Assembly: GCF_002895925.1 (NCBI RefSeq)
Contig: NZ_NWUO01000011.1
Span: 62,001 to 126,000, forward strand
DNA from: Mixta theicola
Lineage (GTDB): Bacteria > Pseudomonadota > Gammaproteobacteria > Enterobacterales > Enterobacteriaceae
Direction of reading: 5' to 3'
DNA: 64,000 bases
Position 1 is the stretch's first letter. Every line of letters begins with the position of its first letter. The notes beneath the pieces were generated by a model. That model ran no database searches. It had not been told where the DNA came from and saw nothing but the letters and a program-made list of their open reading frames with translations. The translations under genes were made by a program, and so were the position numbers. This document shows positions 20,768 through 32,040 of this stretch, piece after piece.

Positions 20768-21397
20768 ATGACAGGTAAAAAGCGTTCGGCCAGTTCCAGC
20801 CGCTGGCTTCAGGAACACTTTAGCGATAAATATGTGCAACAGGCACAGAAAAAGGGGTTGCGTTCGCGCGCCTGGTTTAAACTTGATGAAATACAGCAGG
20901 GCGACAAGCTGTTTAAGCCGGGGATGACCGTGGTCGATCTTGGTGCGGCGCCTGGCGGTTGGTCGCAATATGTCGCTACCCAGATTGGGGCAAAGGGACG
21001 TATTATCGCCTGTGACATTTTGCCGATGGATCCTATCGTTGGTGTCGATTTCCTTCAGGGCGATTTTCGTGAAGAATCCGTAGTGAAAGCACTGCTGGAA
21101 CGCGTCGGAGAAGAGAAAGTCCAGGTTGTCATGTCCGATATGGCGCCCAATATGAGCGGCACTCCAGCCGTTGATATTCCCCGGTCGATGTATTTAGTTG
21201 AGCTGGCACTGGAAATGTGTCGCGATGTACTGGCACCTGGTGGCAGTTTTGTAGTGAAAGTATTTCAGGGAGATGGCTTCGATGAATACCTGCGGGAAAT
21301 TCGCTCCCTGTTTACGAAAGTGAAAATTCGTAAGCCGGACGCTTCGCGATCACGTTCACGCGAAGTGTACATTGTAGCGACAGGGCGCAAACTATAG
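20768..21397 (+). CDS. rlmE: 23S rRNA 2'-O-ribose U2552 methyltransferase RlmE
   Basis: Methylates U2552 in the A loop of 23S rRNA, a late step in 50S assembly. It has 209 residues. The SAM-binding motif is [14 protein letters not shown], and the K-D-K-E tetrad typical of the family is indicated by Lys38, [15 protein letters not shown] and REVYIVATG. The stop codon TAG lies inside the terminal TATAG of an ERIC element that begins at 21393. It is followed by ftsH. Confidence 0.96.
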   Translation: MTGKKRSASSSRWLQEHFSDKYVQQAQKKGLRSRAWFKLDEIQQGDKLFKPGMTVVDLGAAPGGWSQYVATQIGAKGRIIACDILPMDPIVGVDFLQGDFREESVVKALLERVGEEKVQVVMSDMAPNMSGTPAVDIPRSMYLVELALEMCRDVLAPGGSFVVKVFQGDGFDEYLREIRSLFTKVKIRKPDASRSRSREVYIVATGRKL

Positions 21398-21514
21398 CCA
21401 AAATAACTGGATTCGCAGCAGGGCGAGCGAATCCCAATGAGCTTACGCAGGTAAGTAATTTGGGTTAGCGCGCGTAGTCAACACCGCAGCGATTCCAAGT
21501 GTGAAGGATATATA
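21393..21514 (+). repeat. ERIC (intergenic repeat unit) element between rlmE and ftsH
   Basis: About 122 bases aligning through the ERIC consensus. Segments corresponding to the ERIC1R and ERIC2 primer sites are visible as GCGAATCCCAATGAGCTTAC and GGTAAGTAATTTGGGTTAGC, in the standard order and spacing. Degenerate inverted ends carry TATAGCC on the left and GGATATATA on the right. The left end overlaps the last codons of rlmE. Transcribed ERICs form long RNA hairpins and may influence ftsH mRNA processing. Confidence 0.85.
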
Positions 21515-21561
21515 GTACCCTACGCTGTCTGTTAACACAGTTGTAATAAGAGGTTAATCCC

Positions 21562-23499
21562 TTGAGTGACATGGCGAAAAACCTGATTCTCTGGTTGGTC
21601 ATCGCAGTTGTGCTGATGTCTGTTTTCCAGAGCTTTGGGCCCAGCGAGTCGAATGGCCGTAGGGTTGATTATTCAACCTTCCTGTCGGAAGTGAACCAGG
21701 ATCAGGTCCGCGAGGCGCGTATTAACGGGCGTGAAATCAACGTTACCAAAAAAGACAGTAATCGATATACGACCTACATTCCCGTCAACGATCCCAAGTT
21801 ACTCGATAACCTGTTGACTAAAAATGTAAAAGTTGTCGGTGAACCACCGGAAGAACCAAGCCTGCTGGCTTCTATCTTCATCTCCTGGTTCCCGATGCTG
21901 CTGCTGATTGGCGTCTGGATCTTCTTTATGCGCCAGATGCAGGGCGGGGGCGGCAAAGGCGCAATGTCCTTTGGTAAAAGCAAAGCCCGCATGCTGACGG
22001 AAGATCAGATTAAAACCACTTTTGCCGACGTCGCAGGCTGTGATGAAGCAAAAGAGGAAGTGGGTGAGCTGGTGGAATACCTGCGCGAACCCAGCCGTTT
22101 CCAGAAACTGGGCGGTAAAATTCCGAAAGGCGTACTGATGGTGGGCCCGCCGGGTACGGGTAAAACCCTGTTGGCGAAAGCGATCGCCGGTGAAGCTAAA
22201 GTGCCTTTCTTTACTATCTCCGGTTCTGACTTCGTCGAGATGTTTGTCGGTGTTGGTGCTTCTCGCGTGCGTGATATGTTTGAGCAGGCGAAGAAAGCGG
22301 CACCGTGCATTATCTTTATCGATGAGATCGATGCGGTAGGCCGTCAACGTGGCGCAGGCTTAGGCGGTGGTCACGATGAGCGTGAGCAGACGCTGAACCA
22401 GATGCTGGTTGAGATGGATGGCTTCGAAGGTAATGAAGGCATCATCGTTATTGCTGCAACTAACCGTCCTGACGTGCTTGACCCAGCACTGTTGCGTCCG
22501 GGCCGCTTCGACCGTCAGGTTGTTGTTGGGCTGCCAGACGTGCGTGGCCGTGAGCAAATTCTGAAAGTACATATGCGCCGCGTACCGCTGGCGACCGATA
22601 TTGATGCCGCCATTATTGCTCGTGGTACGCCAGGCTTCTCCGGTGCCGATCTGGCTAACCTGGTCAACGAAGCCGCTCTGTTTGCCGCTCGTGGCAACAA
22701 GCGCGTCGTGTCGATGGTGGAATTCGAAAAAGCGAAAGACAAAATTATGATGGGTGCGGAACGCCGCTCTATGGTAATGACGGAAGCGCAGAAAGAATCT
22801 ACCGCCTACCACGAAGCGGGCCACGCCATTATTGGTCGTCTGGTGCCGGAACACGATCCGGTGCATAAAGTGACGATTATTCCGCGTGGACGTGCGCTTG
22901 GGGTAACGTTCTTCCTGCCGGAAGGCGATGCGATTAGCGCCAGCCGTCAGAAACTGGAAAGCCAGATTTCTACCCTGTACGGCGGTCGTCTGGCTGAAGA
23001 GATTATCTACGGTTCGGAACATGTTTCTACCGGTGCTTCTAACGACATCAAGGTCGCGACTAACCTGGCGCGTAACATGGTGACGCAGTGGGGCTTCTCT
23101 GAAAAGCTGGGTCCGTTGCTGTATGCGGAAGAAGAGGGCGAAGTTTTCCTCGGCCGCTCAGTAGCTAAAGCGAAGCACATGTCCGATGAAACGGCTCGCC
23201 TGATCGATCAGGAAGTTAAACTGCTGATTGATAATAACTATCAGCGTGCGCGTCGCATCCTCAATGATAACATGGATATTCTGCACTCGATGAAAGACGC
23301 ACTGATGAAATATGAAACCATCGATGCGCCACAAATCGACGATCTGATGGCACGCCGCGAAGTGCGTCCGCCAGCCGGTTGGGAAGATCCAGGCTCCGGC
23401 CATTCGGACAACAACGGTTCGCCAAAGGCGCCGCGTCCGGTTGATGAACCGCGTACGCCGAACCCAGGTAACACCATGTCTGAGCAGTTTAATAAATAA
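21562..23499 (+). CDS. ftsH: ATP-dependent zinc metalloprotease FtsH
   Basis: Essential inner-membrane AAA+ protease that degrades LpxC, RpoH and damaged membrane proteins. It has 645 residues from TTG 21562. An AAGAGG ribosome site sits eight bases ahead of the TTG and is too far from the in-frame ATG three codons later, so TTG is preferred. Two membrane helices (about 7-24 and 101-123) enclose a periplasmic loop. Walker A GPPGTGKT is at 195-202, Walker B is [11 protein letters not shown], and the zinc site HEAGH is near 417-421. The C-terminus is disordered. It is downstream of rlmE through an ERIC element. Confidence 0.97.
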   Translation: MSDMAKNLILWLVIAVVLMSVFQSFGPSESNGRRVDYSTFLSEVNQDQVREARINGREINVTKKDSNRYTTYIPVNDPKLLDNLLTKNVKVVGEPPEEPSLLASIFISWFPMLLLIGVWIFFMRQMQGGGGKGAMSFGKSKARMLTEDQIKTTFADVAGCDEAKEEVGELVEYLREPSRFQKLGGKIPKGVLMVGPPGTGKTLLAKAIAGEAKVPFFTISGSDFVEMFVGVGASRVRDMFEQAKKAAPCIIFIDEIDAVGRQRGAGLGGGHDEREQTLNQMLVEMDGFEGNEGIIVIAATNRPDVLDPALLRPGRFDRQVVVGLPDVRGREQILKVHMRRVPLATDIDAAIIARGTPGFSGADLANLVNEAALFAARGNKRVVSMVEFEKAKDKIMMGAERRSMVMTEAQKESTAYHEAGHAIIGRLVPEHDPVHKVTIIPRGRALGVTFFLPEGDAISASRQKLESQISTLYGGRLAEEIIYGSEHVSTGASNDIKVATNLARNMVTQWGFSEKLGPLLYAEEEGEVFLGRSVAKAKHMSDETARLIDQEVKLLIDNNYQRARRILNDNMDILHSMKDALMKYETIDAPQIDDLMARREVRPPAGWEDPGSGHSDNNGSPKAPRPVDEPRTPNPGNTMSEQFNK

Positions 23500-23515
23500 A
23501 CGCAGGCAGACGACT

Positions 23516-23542
23516 AAAAACCCCGGCTGGTCCGGGGTTTTT
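23516..23542 (+). terminator. Rho-independent terminator after ftsH
   Basis: AAAAACCCCGG, a CTGGT loop and CCGGGGTTTTTT. Confidence 0.92.
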
Positions 23543-23583
23543 TACATCTGTCACATGACCAAACACCGAAAGGAGAAATAAAG

Positions 23584-24420
23584 ATGAAGTTGTACGCAAG
23601 GGATTCCCTACTGGATCTGTCTCATCCCCATGTTATGGGCATTCTTAACGTCACTCCTGACTCTTTCTCCGACGGCGGCCGGCATAACTCGCTGGTGGCA
23701 GCGCTGACGCATGCTAATGAGATGGTGAACGCTGGCGCGACGATTATTGATATTGGTGGTGAATCAACCCGGCCTGGGGCTGATGAAGTGAGCACGGAAG
23801 AGGAGCTGGAACGGGTTATCCCGGTGGTCGAAGCGATTGCTCAACGGTTTGAAGTATGGATTTCCGTCGATACCTCGAAGCCTGAAGTGATTCGTGAATC
23901 AGCGCGAGTAGGCGCTCACATCATTAACGATATTCGATCGCTACAGCTGCCCGGCGCGCTTGAAGCGGCGGCGGAAACCGGCTTACCGGTATGCCTGATG
24001 CATATGCAGGGGGAACCCGGCACCATGCAGGCAGCGCCGCACTACGCTAACCTGCTGCAAGAAGTTAACGACTTTTTTGTTCATCATATTGCTCGCTGTG
24101 AAGCCGCAGGGATTAAAAAATCGCAGCTGCTACTCGACCCGGGCTTCGGATTCGGTAAGAATCTCAGCCACAATTATCAGCTTTTGGCGCATCTGGCCGA
24201 TTTCCATCATTTTGGTCTGCCGCTACTGGCAGGGATGTCGCGTAAATCGATGATAGGGCAACTGCTAAACGTCGGGCCTTCTCAGCGTTTAACCGGTAGC
24301 CTGGCCTGTGCGGTGATTGCGGCGATGCAGGGCGCGCAGATTATACGCGTACACGATGTCAAAGAGACCGTAGAGGCAATGCGCGTCGTCGAAGCGACAC
24401 GTTCAGCGAAGGAAGAATAA
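23584..24420 (+). CDS. folP: Dihydropteroate synthase FolP
   Basis: Joins p-aminobenzoate to dihydropterin pyrophosphate in folate synthesis. It is the sulfonamide target. It has 278 residues. Signature regions are [46 protein letters not shown] and GMSRKSMIG. No Pro-64-type insertion or other familiar resistance change stands out by eye. An AAGGAG site precedes the ATG. glmM begins 4 bases after its stop, so the two are co-transcribed as in E. coli. Confidence 0.97.
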   Translation: MKLYARDSLLDLSHPHVMGILNVTPDSFSDGGRHNSLVAALTHANEMVNAGATIIDIGGESTRPGADEVSTEEELERVIPVVEAIAQRFEVWISVDTSKPEVIRESARVGAHIINDIRSLQLPGALEAAAETGLPVCLMHMQGEPGTMQAAPHYANLLQEVNDFFVHHIARCEAAGIKKSQLLLDPGFGFGKNLSHNYQLLAHLADFHHFGLPLLAGMSRKSMIGQLLNVGPSQRLTGSLACAVIAAMQGAQIIRVHDVKETVEAMRVVEATRSAKEE

Positions 24421-24424
24421 CGCT

Positions 24425-25759
24425 ATGAGTAATCGTAAATATTTTGGCACCGATGGCATTCGCGGAAAAGTCGGCGAAATACCTATTACGCCTGATTTTG
24501 TGCTTAAGCTGGGCTGGGCTGCGGGAAAGGTACTGGCGCGCCACGGTTCGAAAAAAATCATTATTGGTAAAGATACGCGCATTTCTGGCTATATGCTGGA
24601 GTCGGCGCTGGAAGCCGGGCTGGCTGCCGCCGGGCTTTCCGCCGCGTTTACCGGCCCTATGCCAACGCCGGCCATCGCTTATTTAACCCGGACGTTCCGC
24701 GCCGAGGCGGGTATCGTGATTTCCGCATCGCACAACCCGTTTGAGGATAACGGCATCAAATTCTTCTCTTCCGAGGGCACTAAACTGCCGGACGAAGTCG
24801 AGGAGGCGATTGAACTGGAAATGGACAAGCCGTTAACCTGCGTGGAATCAGCGGAGCTGGGACGCGCGAGTCGTATTGTGGATGCTGCCGGTCGTTATAT
24901 TGAGTTTTGCAAAGGTACTTTTCCCAGCGAATTGAATCTGAACGGCCTGAAAATTGTGGTCGATTGTGCGAATGGCGCAACCTATCACATTGCGCCTAAC
25001 GTATTGCGCGAACTGGGCGCAACGGTAATATCACTCGGCGTGCAGCCTGATGGCGTGAACATTAACAAAGAGTGCGGCGCCACCGATGTGCGTGCCTTAC
25101 AGCAGCGCGTCATTGAGACCAAAGCGGACGTTGGGCTGGCTTTTGACGGCGACGGCGATCGCGTCATAATGGTTGACCATCTTGGTAATAAGGTCGATGG
25201 CGATCAGATCCTGTATATCATTGCGCGTGAAGGTTTGCGTCAGGGGCAACTGCGCGGTGGCGTTGTGGGTACGCTAATGAGCAATATGGGTCTTGAGCTG
25301 GCGTTAAAGCAGCTGGGTATTCCTTTCGCGCGCGCCAAAGTCGGCGATCGTTACGTACTGGAAAAACTGCAGGAAAAAGGCTGGCGTCTGGGTGCGGAAA
25401 ATTCCGGGCATGTCATCCTGTTGGACAAAACTACCACCGGCGACGGCATTGTTGCGGGTTTGCAAGTGCTTACCGCTATGGCGCGTAATCATATGACGCT
25501 CCACGATTTATGCAGCGGGATGAAGCTGCTGCCACAGATCCTGGTTAACGTCCGTTTTAGCGGCGATACGGACCCGCTGGAAAGCGCGGAAGTTAAAACC
25601 GTTACGGCTGAAGTTGAAAAAGCTTTAGCGGGGCGTGGACGCGTTCTGCTGCGCAAGTCCGGCACTGAGCCGCTTATCCGCGTCATGGTTGAGGGCGAGG
25701 ATGAAACTCAGGTTACCGCGCTGGCGCATCGTATTGCCGATGCGGTAAAAGCGGCATAG
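24425..25759 (+). CDS. glmM: Phosphoglucosamine mutase GlmM
   Basis: Interconverts glucosamine 6-phosphate and glucosamine 1-phosphate on the route to UDP-GlcNAc for peptidoglycan and LPS. It has 444 residues, one short of E. coli. The phosphorylated Ser102 is in [13 protein letters not shown], the metal-binding loop is DGDGDR, and the C-terminal phosphate site is [12 protein letters not shown]. The 295-base gap to secG that follows holds no recognisable gene. Confidence 0.97.
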   Translation: MSNRKYFGTDGIRGKVGEIPITPDFVLKLGWAAGKVLARHGSKKIIIGKDTRISGYMLESALEAGLAAAGLSAAFTGPMPTPAIAYLTRTFRAEAGIVISASHNPFEDNGIKFFSSEGTKLPDEVEEAIELEMDKPLTCVESAELGRASRIVDAAGRYIEFCKGTFPSELNLNGLKIVVDCANGATYHIAPNVLRELGATVISLGVQPDGVNINKECGATDVRALQQRVIETKADVGLAFDGDGDRVIMVDHLGNKVDGDQILYIIAREGLRQGQLRGGVVGTLMSNMGLELALKQLGIPFARAKVGDRYVLEKLQEKGWRLGAENSGHVILLDKTTTGDGIVAGLQVLTAMARNHMTLHDLCSGMKLLPQILVNVRFSGDTDPLESAEVKTVTAEVEKALAGRGRVLLRKSGTEPLIRVMVEGEDETQVTALAHRIADAVKAA

Positions 25760-26054
25760 TCCTGCGGCAGTAAACGCAAATCCTGATTAAGGTCTGCTAC
25801 CCGGCAGGTAACGGCGATCGGTTCCATCGCTGGCAAATCCTGTTTTGTCAGCGTCAGGAACCGGTTGTTTCGGCGTAAAAAACAGCATGATGGCGCTTTT
25901 TTCCGCAATCAGTGCCGCAGGGAAAAATTGCACTTGCAGATGTTTAAGCCTTTGGTTAGTATTCACACCCGCTTCTGATGGGTAATTACAATTATCCCGT
26001 CAAATGGTTTGAAGCTTTTGATGTGCGGTAACCGCGCAAGGAAACAGGTTGATT

Positions 26055-26384
26055 ATGTACGAAGCTCTGTTAGTCGTTTTTCTGTTAGTAGCACTTGGCC
26101 TTGTGGGTCTGATCATGCTGCAACAGGGTAAAGGCGCTGATATGGGAGCCTCCTTTGGTGCAGGCGCTTCCGGCACGCTGTTTGGATCTGCAGGTTCTGG
26201 TAACTTCATGACCCGTATGACCGCAGTGTTGGCGACCCTGTTCTTCGTTATCAGCCTGATTCTGGGTAACCTGAACAGCAATAAAACAACCAAAGGAAGC
26301 GAGTGGGAAAATCTGACTCAGCCGGCACAGTCGCAGACTGCACCAGCTAAACCGGCAGCGCCGGGCAGTGACATCCCGCAATAA
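26055..26384 (+). CDS. secG: Preprotein translocase subunit SecG
   Basis: Small SecYEG channel subunit that helps the SecA cycle. It has 109 residues from ATG 26055 (MYEALLVVFLLVALGLVGLIML). Two membrane helices (about 3-22 and 52-72) flank the conserved QQGKGADMGASFGAGASGTLFG loop region, and the tail is Pro/Ala-rich and hydrophilic. The transcript continues into tRNA-Leu, as in E. coli. Confidence 0.96.
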   Translation: MYEALLVVFLLVALGLVGLIMLQQGKGADMGASFGAGASGTLFGSAGSGNFMTRMTAVLATLFFVISLILGNLNSNKTTKGSEWENLTQPAQSQTAPAKPAAPGSDIPQ

Positions 26385-26431
26385 GCATCAAGCTTTCGAC
26401 GCGGCTCAGGATAAGGTCGCCGTCTTAAAGT

Positions 26432-26518
26432 GCCGAGGTGGTGGAATTGGTAGACACGCTACCTTGAGGTGGTAGTGCCCGATTGGGCTTACGGGTTCAA
26501 GTCCCGTCCTCGGTACCA
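26432..26518 (+). tRNA. leuU: tRNA-Leu, anticodon GAG
   Basis: 87 bases with acceptor stem GCCGAGG/CCTCGGT, discriminator A and encoded CCA (26516-26518). It has the long variable arm typical of tRNA-Leu (CCCGATTGGG region) and a GGTTCAAGTCC T-arm. The anticodon GAG is at 26466-26468 and reads CUC/CUU. It sits 47 bases after secG. Confidence 0.97.
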
Positions 26519-26532
26519 AATCTCAGTTTTAC

Positions 26533-26561
26533 TTGCATTTTGTGCATGTTCGGCGTAATAT
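26533..26561 (+). promoter_or_regulatory. Candidate promoter for metY-rimP-nusA-infB
   Basis: TTGCAT (26533-26538) and TAATAT (26556-26561), 17 bases apart, end 15 bases before the metY start. Confidence 0.6.
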
Positions 26562-26576
26562 TCGCACGTTTTCGGA

Positions 26577-26653
<77 letters not shown>

Positions 26654-26781
26654 CTTTCCCTTAGAGTTATTTTTCAAATATACTGTATGCATCTCCGGAC
26701 GCATCCGCAGCCAATTTTGAAAAAAATTCTTTGGATGGTGTGCCGGGCCGCAGTTGCGGCATACAGGGTCCAGTCGCATTA

Positions 26782-26806
26782 AGCCCCGATTTTTCGGGGT
26801 TTTTTG
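26782..26806 (+). terminator. Terminator between metY and rimP
   Basis: CCCCGA, TTTT loop, TCGGGG, then TTTTTT. It lies between the tRNA and the protein genes of the operon, so it probably acts as a partial terminator or attenuator. Confidence 0.85.
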
Positions 26807-26863
26807 TTATCAGGAATCGCAATACTGGGCTATATGCCCTTTTTTTATGTCTTGGGGGTGGGC

Positions 26864-27316
26864 TTGTCCACATTAGAGCAGAAATTAACAGAGATGATTT
26901 CAGCACCGGTAGAAGCGCTTGGCTACGAACTGGTCGGTATCGAGTTCATTCGTGGTCGCACTTCGACGTTGCGCATCTATATTGATAGTGAAGATGGCAT
27001 CAATGTTGATGATTGTGCTGATGTCAGCCACCAGGTAAGCGCAGTCATGGATGTGGAAGATCCCATCACCGTGCCTTACAACCTTGAAGTTTCCTCGCCG
27101 GGTCTTGAGCGCCCGCTATTTACTGCTGAACACTATGCACGATTCACAGGTGAGGAAGTCAGCCTGGTGCTGCGTATGGCCGTCCAGAACCGCCGCAAAT
27201 GGCAGGGCATCATTAAAGCTGTCGAAGGTGAGATGATTACGGTGACCGTCGAGGGTAAAGATGAAGTATTCGCGCTGAGCAATATTCAGAAAGCGAATCT
27301 GGTCCCCCACTTTTAA
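26864..27316 (+). CDS. rimP: Ribosome maturation factor RimP
   Basis: Needed for 30S maturation and for entry of S12/S5 into the pre-30S. It has 150 residues from TTG 26864 ([16 protein letters not shown]), the same start codon and length as E. coli. A TTGGGGGTG stretch lies just ahead. The protein is nearly identical to E. coli through [16 protein letters not shown] and [19 protein letters not shown]. It is first protein gene of rimP-nusA-infB-rbfA-truB. Confidence 0.96.
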   Translation: MSTLEQKLTEMISAPVEALGYELVGIEFIRGRTSTLRIYIDSEDGINVDDCADVSHQVSAVMDVEDPITVPYNLEVSSPGLERPLFTAEHYARFTGEEVSLVLRMAVQNRRKWQGIIKAVEGEMITVTVEGKDEVFALSNIQKANLVPHF

Positions 27317-27340
27317 AAGTCCGGATTGAGGCTAACCAGG

Positions 27341-28828
27341 ATGAATAAAGAGATCTTAGCTGTTGTAGAAGCCGTTTCTAACGAAAAAGCCCTGCCGCGT
27401 GAGAAAATCTTCGAGGCGCTGGAGAGCGCACTGGCCACTGCAACCAAGAAAAAATATGAGCAGGAGATCGATGTTCGCGTTAGCATCGATCGTAAAAGCG
27501 GTGATTTCGATACTTTCCGCCGCTGGCAGGCCGTGGAAGAAGTGACGCAGCCGACGCGCGAAATTACTCTGGAAGCCGCCCGCTATGAAGATGAAACCAT
27601 CAACCTGGGCGACTTCGTTGAAGATCAGATTGAGTCGGTAAAATTTGACCGTATCACCACGCAGACCGCCAAGCAGGTTATCGTACAGAAAGTACGCGAA
27701 GCCGAGCGCGCGATGGTGGTCGATCAGTTCCGCGAGCAGGAAGGCGAAATCATCACCGGCGTGGTGAAAAAAGTTAACCGCGATAATATTACGCTGGATC
27801 TGGGTAACAATGCTGAAGCGGTTATCCTGCGTGAAGATATGCTGCCGCGTGAAAACTTCCGTCCCGGCGATCGTATCCGTGGCGTACTGTATGCGGTACG
27901 TCCGGAAGCGCGTGGCGCTCAGCTGTTTGTCAGCCGTTCCAAACCTGAAATGCTGATTGAGCTGTTCCGTATTGAAGTGCCGGAAATCGGCGAAGAAGTT
28001 ATTGAGATTAAAGCGGCGGCACGCGATCCGGGTTCTCGCGCTAAAATTGCGGTGAAAACCAACGATAAGCGTATCGATCCCGTGGGCGCCTGCGTAGGTA
28101 TGCGCGGCGCGCGCGTTCAGGCCGTATCCAGCGAGTTGGGCGGTGAGCGTATCGATATCGTTCTGTGGGATGATAATCCGGCGCAGTTCGTTATCAACGC
28201 GATGGCGCCTGCCGATGTCGCTTCAATCGTGGTTGATGAAGATAATCACACCATGGATATCGCTGTAGAAGCTGGAAATCTGGCTCAGGCGATTGGCCGT
28301 AACGGCCAAAACGTACGTTTAGCTTCGCAACTGAGCGGTTGGGTGCTGAACGTCATGACGGTCGATGATCTGCAGGCGAAGCATCAGGCAGAAGCGCATG
28401 CTGCTATTGGTGTCTTTACTAAACACCTGGATATCGACGAAGAGTTCGCCACCGTGCTGGTCGAAGAAGGTTTCTCTTCTCTGGAAGAGTTGGCCTATGT
28501 GCCGATGAATGAGCTGCTGGAAATCGACGACCTGGATGAAGCGACTGTAGAAGCACTACGCGAACGTGCGAAAAATGCGTTAACGACCCTGGCGCTGGAA
28601 AAGGCGGAGAGCCTTGGCAACGGCGTACCTGCTGATGATCTGCTAAACCTTGAAGGTATGGATCGCGATCTGGCCAATAAGCTGGCGGCAAGAAGTGTTT
28701 GCACGCTGGAGGATCTGGCCGAGCAGGGTGTTGACGATCTGACAGATATTGAAGGCCTGAATGATGAGAAGGCCGGCGCTCTGATTATGGCGGCGCGTAA
28801 TATTTGCTGGTTCGGCGATGACGCGTAA
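27341..28828 (+). CDS. nusA: Transcription termination/antitermination factor NusA
   Basis: RNA polymerase-binding factor controlling pausing, Rho-independent termination and antitermination. It has 495 residues from ATG 27341, as in E. coli. The order is an N-terminal polymerase-binding domain (to about 130), S1 domain ([21 protein letters not shown]), KH1 and KH2 ([28 protein letters not shown]) and two C-terminal acidic repeats (AR1, AR2) ending in WFGDDA. It starts 24 bases after rimP, preceded by AACCAGG. Confidence 0.97.
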   Translation: MNKEILAVVEAVSNEKALPREKIFEALESALATATKKKYEQEIDVRVSIDRKSGDFDTFRRWQAVEEVTQPTREITLEAARYEDETINLGDFVEDQIESVKFDRITTQTAKQVIVQKVREAERAMVVDQFREQEGEIITGVVKKVNRDNITLDLGNNAEAVILREDMLPRENFRPGDRIRGVLYAVRPEARGAQLFVSRSKPEMLIELFRIEVPEIGEEVIEIKAAARDPGSRAKIAVKTNDKRIDPVGACVGMRGARVQAVSSELGGERIDIVLWDDNPAQFVINAMAPADVASIVVDEDNHTMDIAVEAGNLAQAIGRNGQNVRLASQLSGWVLNVMTVDDLQAKHQAEAHAAIGVFTKHLDIDEEFATVLVEEGFSSLEELAYVPMNELLEIDDLDEATVEALRERAKNALTTLALEKAESLGNGVPADDLLNLEGMDRDLANKLAARSVCTLEDLAEQGVDDLTDIEGLNDEKAGALIMAARNICWFGDDA

Positions 28829-28845
28829 TAACAGGAAGGAACAGC

Positions 28846-31536
28846 ATGACAGATGTAACCGTAAAATCGCTGGCCGCAGAGATACAGACTTCGGTAGAAC
28901 GCCTGGTACAGCAGTTTGCTGACGCAGGGATCCGTAAGTCTGAAAATGACTCTGTAACCCAGCAGGAAAAAGAAGCCTTACTGACGCACCTGAACCGCGA
29001 TAATGGCAGCCCGTCAGGTAAGTTAACCCTGCAGCGTAAAACACGTAGCACCTTGAATATTCCTGGCACCGGGGGTAAAAGTAAGTCGGTGCAAATCGAA
29101 GTCCGCAAAAAGCGCACCTATGTAAAAGAGGATGCTGAGGCTGAAAAAGCTAAGGCTGAAGCAGAAGCGCAGGCGCAGCGTGAAGCGGAAGAACAGGCTC
29201 GTCGTGAGGCGGAAGAAAAAGCCACGCGCGAAGCAGCGGAAAAAGCGAAGCGTGAAGCCGAAGAGCAAGCCAAACGCGAAGCCGTGGAAAAGGCTAAGCG
29301 CGAAGCAGCGGAAAGTGAGAAAGTGACGAACCAACAAACCGACGAAATGACCCGGACCGGACAGTCTGATAAAGCCCGCCGCGAAGCTGAAGCTGCAGAG
29401 CTGAAGCGTAAAGTGGAAGAAGAAGCCCGCCGTAAGCTGGAAGAAGATGCGCGCCGTGTAGCTGAAGAAGCGCGCAAACTGGCCGAGCAGAAAGCAGGCG
29501 ACTGGGAAGTAAAACCAACCGAGAGCGATGACGTTGACTATCACGTTACCACCTCTCAACATGCCCGCCAGGCTGAAGACGAAAACGATCGCGAAGTTGA
29601 AGGTGGTCGTAGCCGTGCTCGCACCACCACTAAAGCGCCGCGCCCGCGTAAGGGCAACAAGCATGCAGAAGCCAAAACCGATCGTGAAGAAGCCCGTGCG
29701 GCCATTCGTGGCGGTAAAGGCGGCAAGCATCGTAAAGGCAGTATGCTGCAGCAGGGCTTTAACCGACCGGCACAGGCCGTTAACCGCGACGTAATCATTG
29801 GTGAAACCATCACCGTTGCGGAACTGGCTAACAAAATGGCGGTTAAAGGCTCCCAGGTCATCAAAGCGATGATGAAAATGGGCGCGATGGCCACCATCAA
29901 CCAGGTTATCGATCAGGAAACGGCACAGCTGGTCGCGGAAGAGATGGGTCACAAAGTGATCCTGCGCCGCGAAAACGAGCTGGAAGAAGCGGTAATGAGC
30001 GATCGTGATACCGGTGCTGCTGCTGAATCCCGTGCGCCAGTGGTGACCATTATGGGTCACGTTGACCATGGTAAAACCTCTCTGCTGGATTACATTCGCT
30101 CCACCAAAATCGCCTCTGGCGAAGCGGGCGGCATTACTCAGCACATCGGTGCTTACCATGTTGAAACCGACAATGGCATGATCACCTTCCTTGACACTCC
30201 GGGCCACGCCGCGTTTACCGCTATGCGTGCTCGTGGTGCGCAGGCGACGGATATCGTGGTGCTGGTTGTGGCAGCTGACGATGGCGTAATGCCCCAGACC
30301 GTTGAGGCCGTTCAGCATGCGAAAGCCGCTGGCGTACCGGTCGTTGTTGCAGTCAATAAGATCGATAAGCCTGACGCCGATCCGGATCGCGTGAAAAATG
30401 AACTGACCCAGTACGGAATTATTCCGGAAGAGTGGGGCGGTGAGAACATGTTCGTTAACGTTTCTGCGAAAGCAGGTACCGGCGTTGACGATTTGCTGAA
30501 CGCTATTCTGCTGCAGTCTGAAGTGCTTGAGCTGAACGCAGTACGTGCCGGTATGGCCAGCGGCGTCGTAATCGAATCCTTCCTGGATAAAGGTCGTGGT
30601 CCGGTTGCTACCGTTCTGGTACGCGAAGGTACGCTGCGTAAAGGCGACATCGTACTGTGCGGCTTTGAATATGGCCGTGTCCGTGCGATGCGTGACGAGA
30701 TGGGTCATGAAGTGACCGAAGCCGGTCCTTCTATTCCAGTAGAAATCCTCGGCCTTTCTGGCGTTCCGGCGGCCGGCGATGAAGCGACCGTGGTTCGTGA
30801 CGAGAAAAAAGCGCGTGAAGTTGCGCTGTATCGTCAGGGCAAATTCCGCGAAGTTAAACTGGCGCGTCAGCAGAAATCGAAGCTGGAAAACATGTTTGCC
30901 AACATGACTGAAGGCGACGTATCCGAGCTGAATATCGTATTGAAAGCCGACGTACAGGGCTCTGTCGAAGCGATTTCCGACTCCCTGCTGAAACTTTCTA
31001 CTGATGAAGTGAAAGTGAAGATCGTGGGTTCAGGCGTGGGCGGTATCACCGAAACCGACGCAACGCTGGCTGCGGCATCCAACGCGATCATCCTGGGCTT
31101 TAACGTACGTGCCGACGCCTCAGCGCGCCGTGTTATCGAAGCGGAAAGCCTGGATCTGCGTTACTACTCGGTCATCTATAATCTGATCGATGAAGTGAAG
31201 GCAGCGATGAGCGGTATGCTGGCACCGGAATACAAACAGCAGATCATCGGTCTTGCCGAAGTGCGCGACGTGTTCAAATCGCCGAAGTTTGGCGCGATTG
31301 CTGGTTGTATGGTTACCGAAGGCGTGGTTAAACGTCATAACCCAATTCGTGTACTGCGTGACAACGTGGTCATTTATGAAGGCGAGCTGGAATCCCTGCG
31401 TCGCTTTAAAGATGACGTTAACGAAGTGCGTAACGGCATGGAGTGTGGTATCGGCGTTAAGAACTATAACGACGTTCGCACCGGCGATATGATCGAAGTC
31501 TTCGAAGTGATCGAAATCCAGCGTACCATCGAATAA
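28846..31536 (+). CDS. infB: Translation initiation factor IF-2
   Basis: GTPase that places fMet-tRNA on the 30S and joins subunits. It has 896 residues. The N-terminal IF2_N domain is followed by a long charged helix built of repeating AKREAEEQ-like units (about 100-160). The GTPase domain shows [13 protein letters not shown] and NKID, and the C-terminal domains end EIQRTIE. As in E. coli, in-frame internal starts are available: GTG at 29323 (codon 160) and ATG at 29347 (codon 168), at the sites that give the shorter IF2 forms. The shorter forms are inferred. Confidence 0.97.
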   Translation: MTDVTVKSLAAEIQTSVERLVQQFADAGIRKSENDSVTQQEKEALLTHLNRDNGSPSGKLTLQRKTRSTLNIPGTGGKSKSVQIEVRKKRTYVKEDAEAEKAKAEAEAQAQREAEEQARREAEEKATREAAEKAKREAEEQAKREAVEKAKREAAESEKVTNQQTDEMTRTGQSDKARREAEAAELKRKVEEEARRKLEEDARRVAEEARKLAEQKAGDWEVKPTESDDVDYHVTTSQHARQAEDENDREVEGGRSRARTTTKAPRPRKGNKHAEAKTDREEARAAIRGGKGGKHRKGSMLQQGFNRPAQAVNRDVIIGETITVAELANKMAVKGSQVIKAMMKMGAMATINQVIDQETAQLVAEEMGHKVILRRENELEEAVMSDRDTGAAAESRAPVVTIMGHVDHGKTSLLDYIRSTKIASGEAGGITQHIGAYHVETDNGMITFLDTPGHAAFTAMRARGAQATDIVVLVVAADDGVMPQTVEAVQHAKAAGVPVVVAVNKIDKPDADPDRVKNELTQYGIIPEEWGGENMFVNVSAKAGTGVDDLLNAILLQSEVLELNAVRAGMASGVVIESFLDKGRGPVATVLVREGTLRKGDIVLCGFEYGRVRAMRDEMGHEVTEAGPSIPVEILGLSGVPAAGDEATVVRDEKKAREVALYRQGKFREVKLARQQKSKLENMFANMTEGDVSELNIVLKADVQGSVEAISDSLLKLSTDEVKVKIVGSGVGGITETDATLAAASNAIILGFNVRADASARRVIEAESLDLRYYSVIYNLIDEVKAAMSGMLAPEYKQQIIGLAEVRDVFKSPKFGAIAGCMVTEGVVKRHNPIRVLRDNVVIYEGELESLRRFKDDVNEVRNGMECGIGVKNYNDVRTGDMIEVFEVIEIQRTIE

Positions 31537-31582
31537 CGATCGCATCGCAAGTGGCATTTGGGAAGCCGAGCGCTTCCCCGGA

Positions 31583-31614
31583 CTGAGCCCCGCCATTTCA
31601 TGGTCGGGGCTCAG
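31583..31614 (+). other. Stem-loop between infB and rbfA
   Basis: CTGAGCCCCG at 31583-31592 pairs perfectly with CGGGGCTCAG at 31605-31614, and CCAT/ATGG pairs inside the loop. No T tract follows, so this looks like an mRNA-processing or stability element rather than a terminator. Confidence 0.75.
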
Positions 31615-31635
31615 CCATTATCAGGAGAAATAATT

Positions 31636-32040
31636 ATGGCGAAAGAATTTGGTCGCCCACAGCGTGTCGCACAGGAACTGCAAAAAGAGATCGCCATGAT
31701 CATCCAGCGGGAAATTAAAGATCCGCGTGTTGGCATGATGGTGACCGTTTCAGGCGTGGAAGTTTCACGCGATTTGGCCTATGCCAAAGTGTTTGTGACT
31801 TTTTTGAATGACGATAATGCTGATTCCATTAAGGGCGGCATCAAAGCGCTACAAGATGCTTCTGGCTACATTCGCTCTCTGCTCGGTAAAGCCATGCGTC
31901 TGCGCATCGTGCCTGAGCTGACTTTCTTTTATGATAATTCGTTGGTGGAAGGGATGCGTATGTCCAACCTGGTTACCAACGTAGTGAAAAAAGATGCTCA
32001 GCGCCGGGGCCCGGCGAAAGAAGACGACAAGGAGGAGTAA
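31636..32040 (+). CDS. rbfA: 30S ribosome-binding factor RbfA
   Basis: Cold-shock assembly factor that binds near helix 1 of 16S rRNA on the 30S. It has 134 residues from ATG 31636 ([15 protein letters not shown]), preceded by AGGAGAAA. The KH-like fold is recognisable from ARG-less [30 protein letters not shown] segments, and the C-terminus is acidic and basic mixed. It overlaps truB by one base (TAATG). Confidence 0.95.
   Translation: MAKEFGRPQRVAQELQKEIAMIIQREIKDPRVGMMVTVSGVEVSRDLAYAKVFVTFLNDDNADSIKGGIKALQDASGYIRSLLGKAMRLRIVPELTFFYDNSLVEGMRMSNLVTNVVKKDAQRRGPAKEDDKEE

Noticed and set aside
29023-30708. Long open frame (561 codons) on the minus strand opposite infB
   Set aside because: It mirrors the codon bias of infB, lacks a ribosome site and resembles no family; infB itself is certain.
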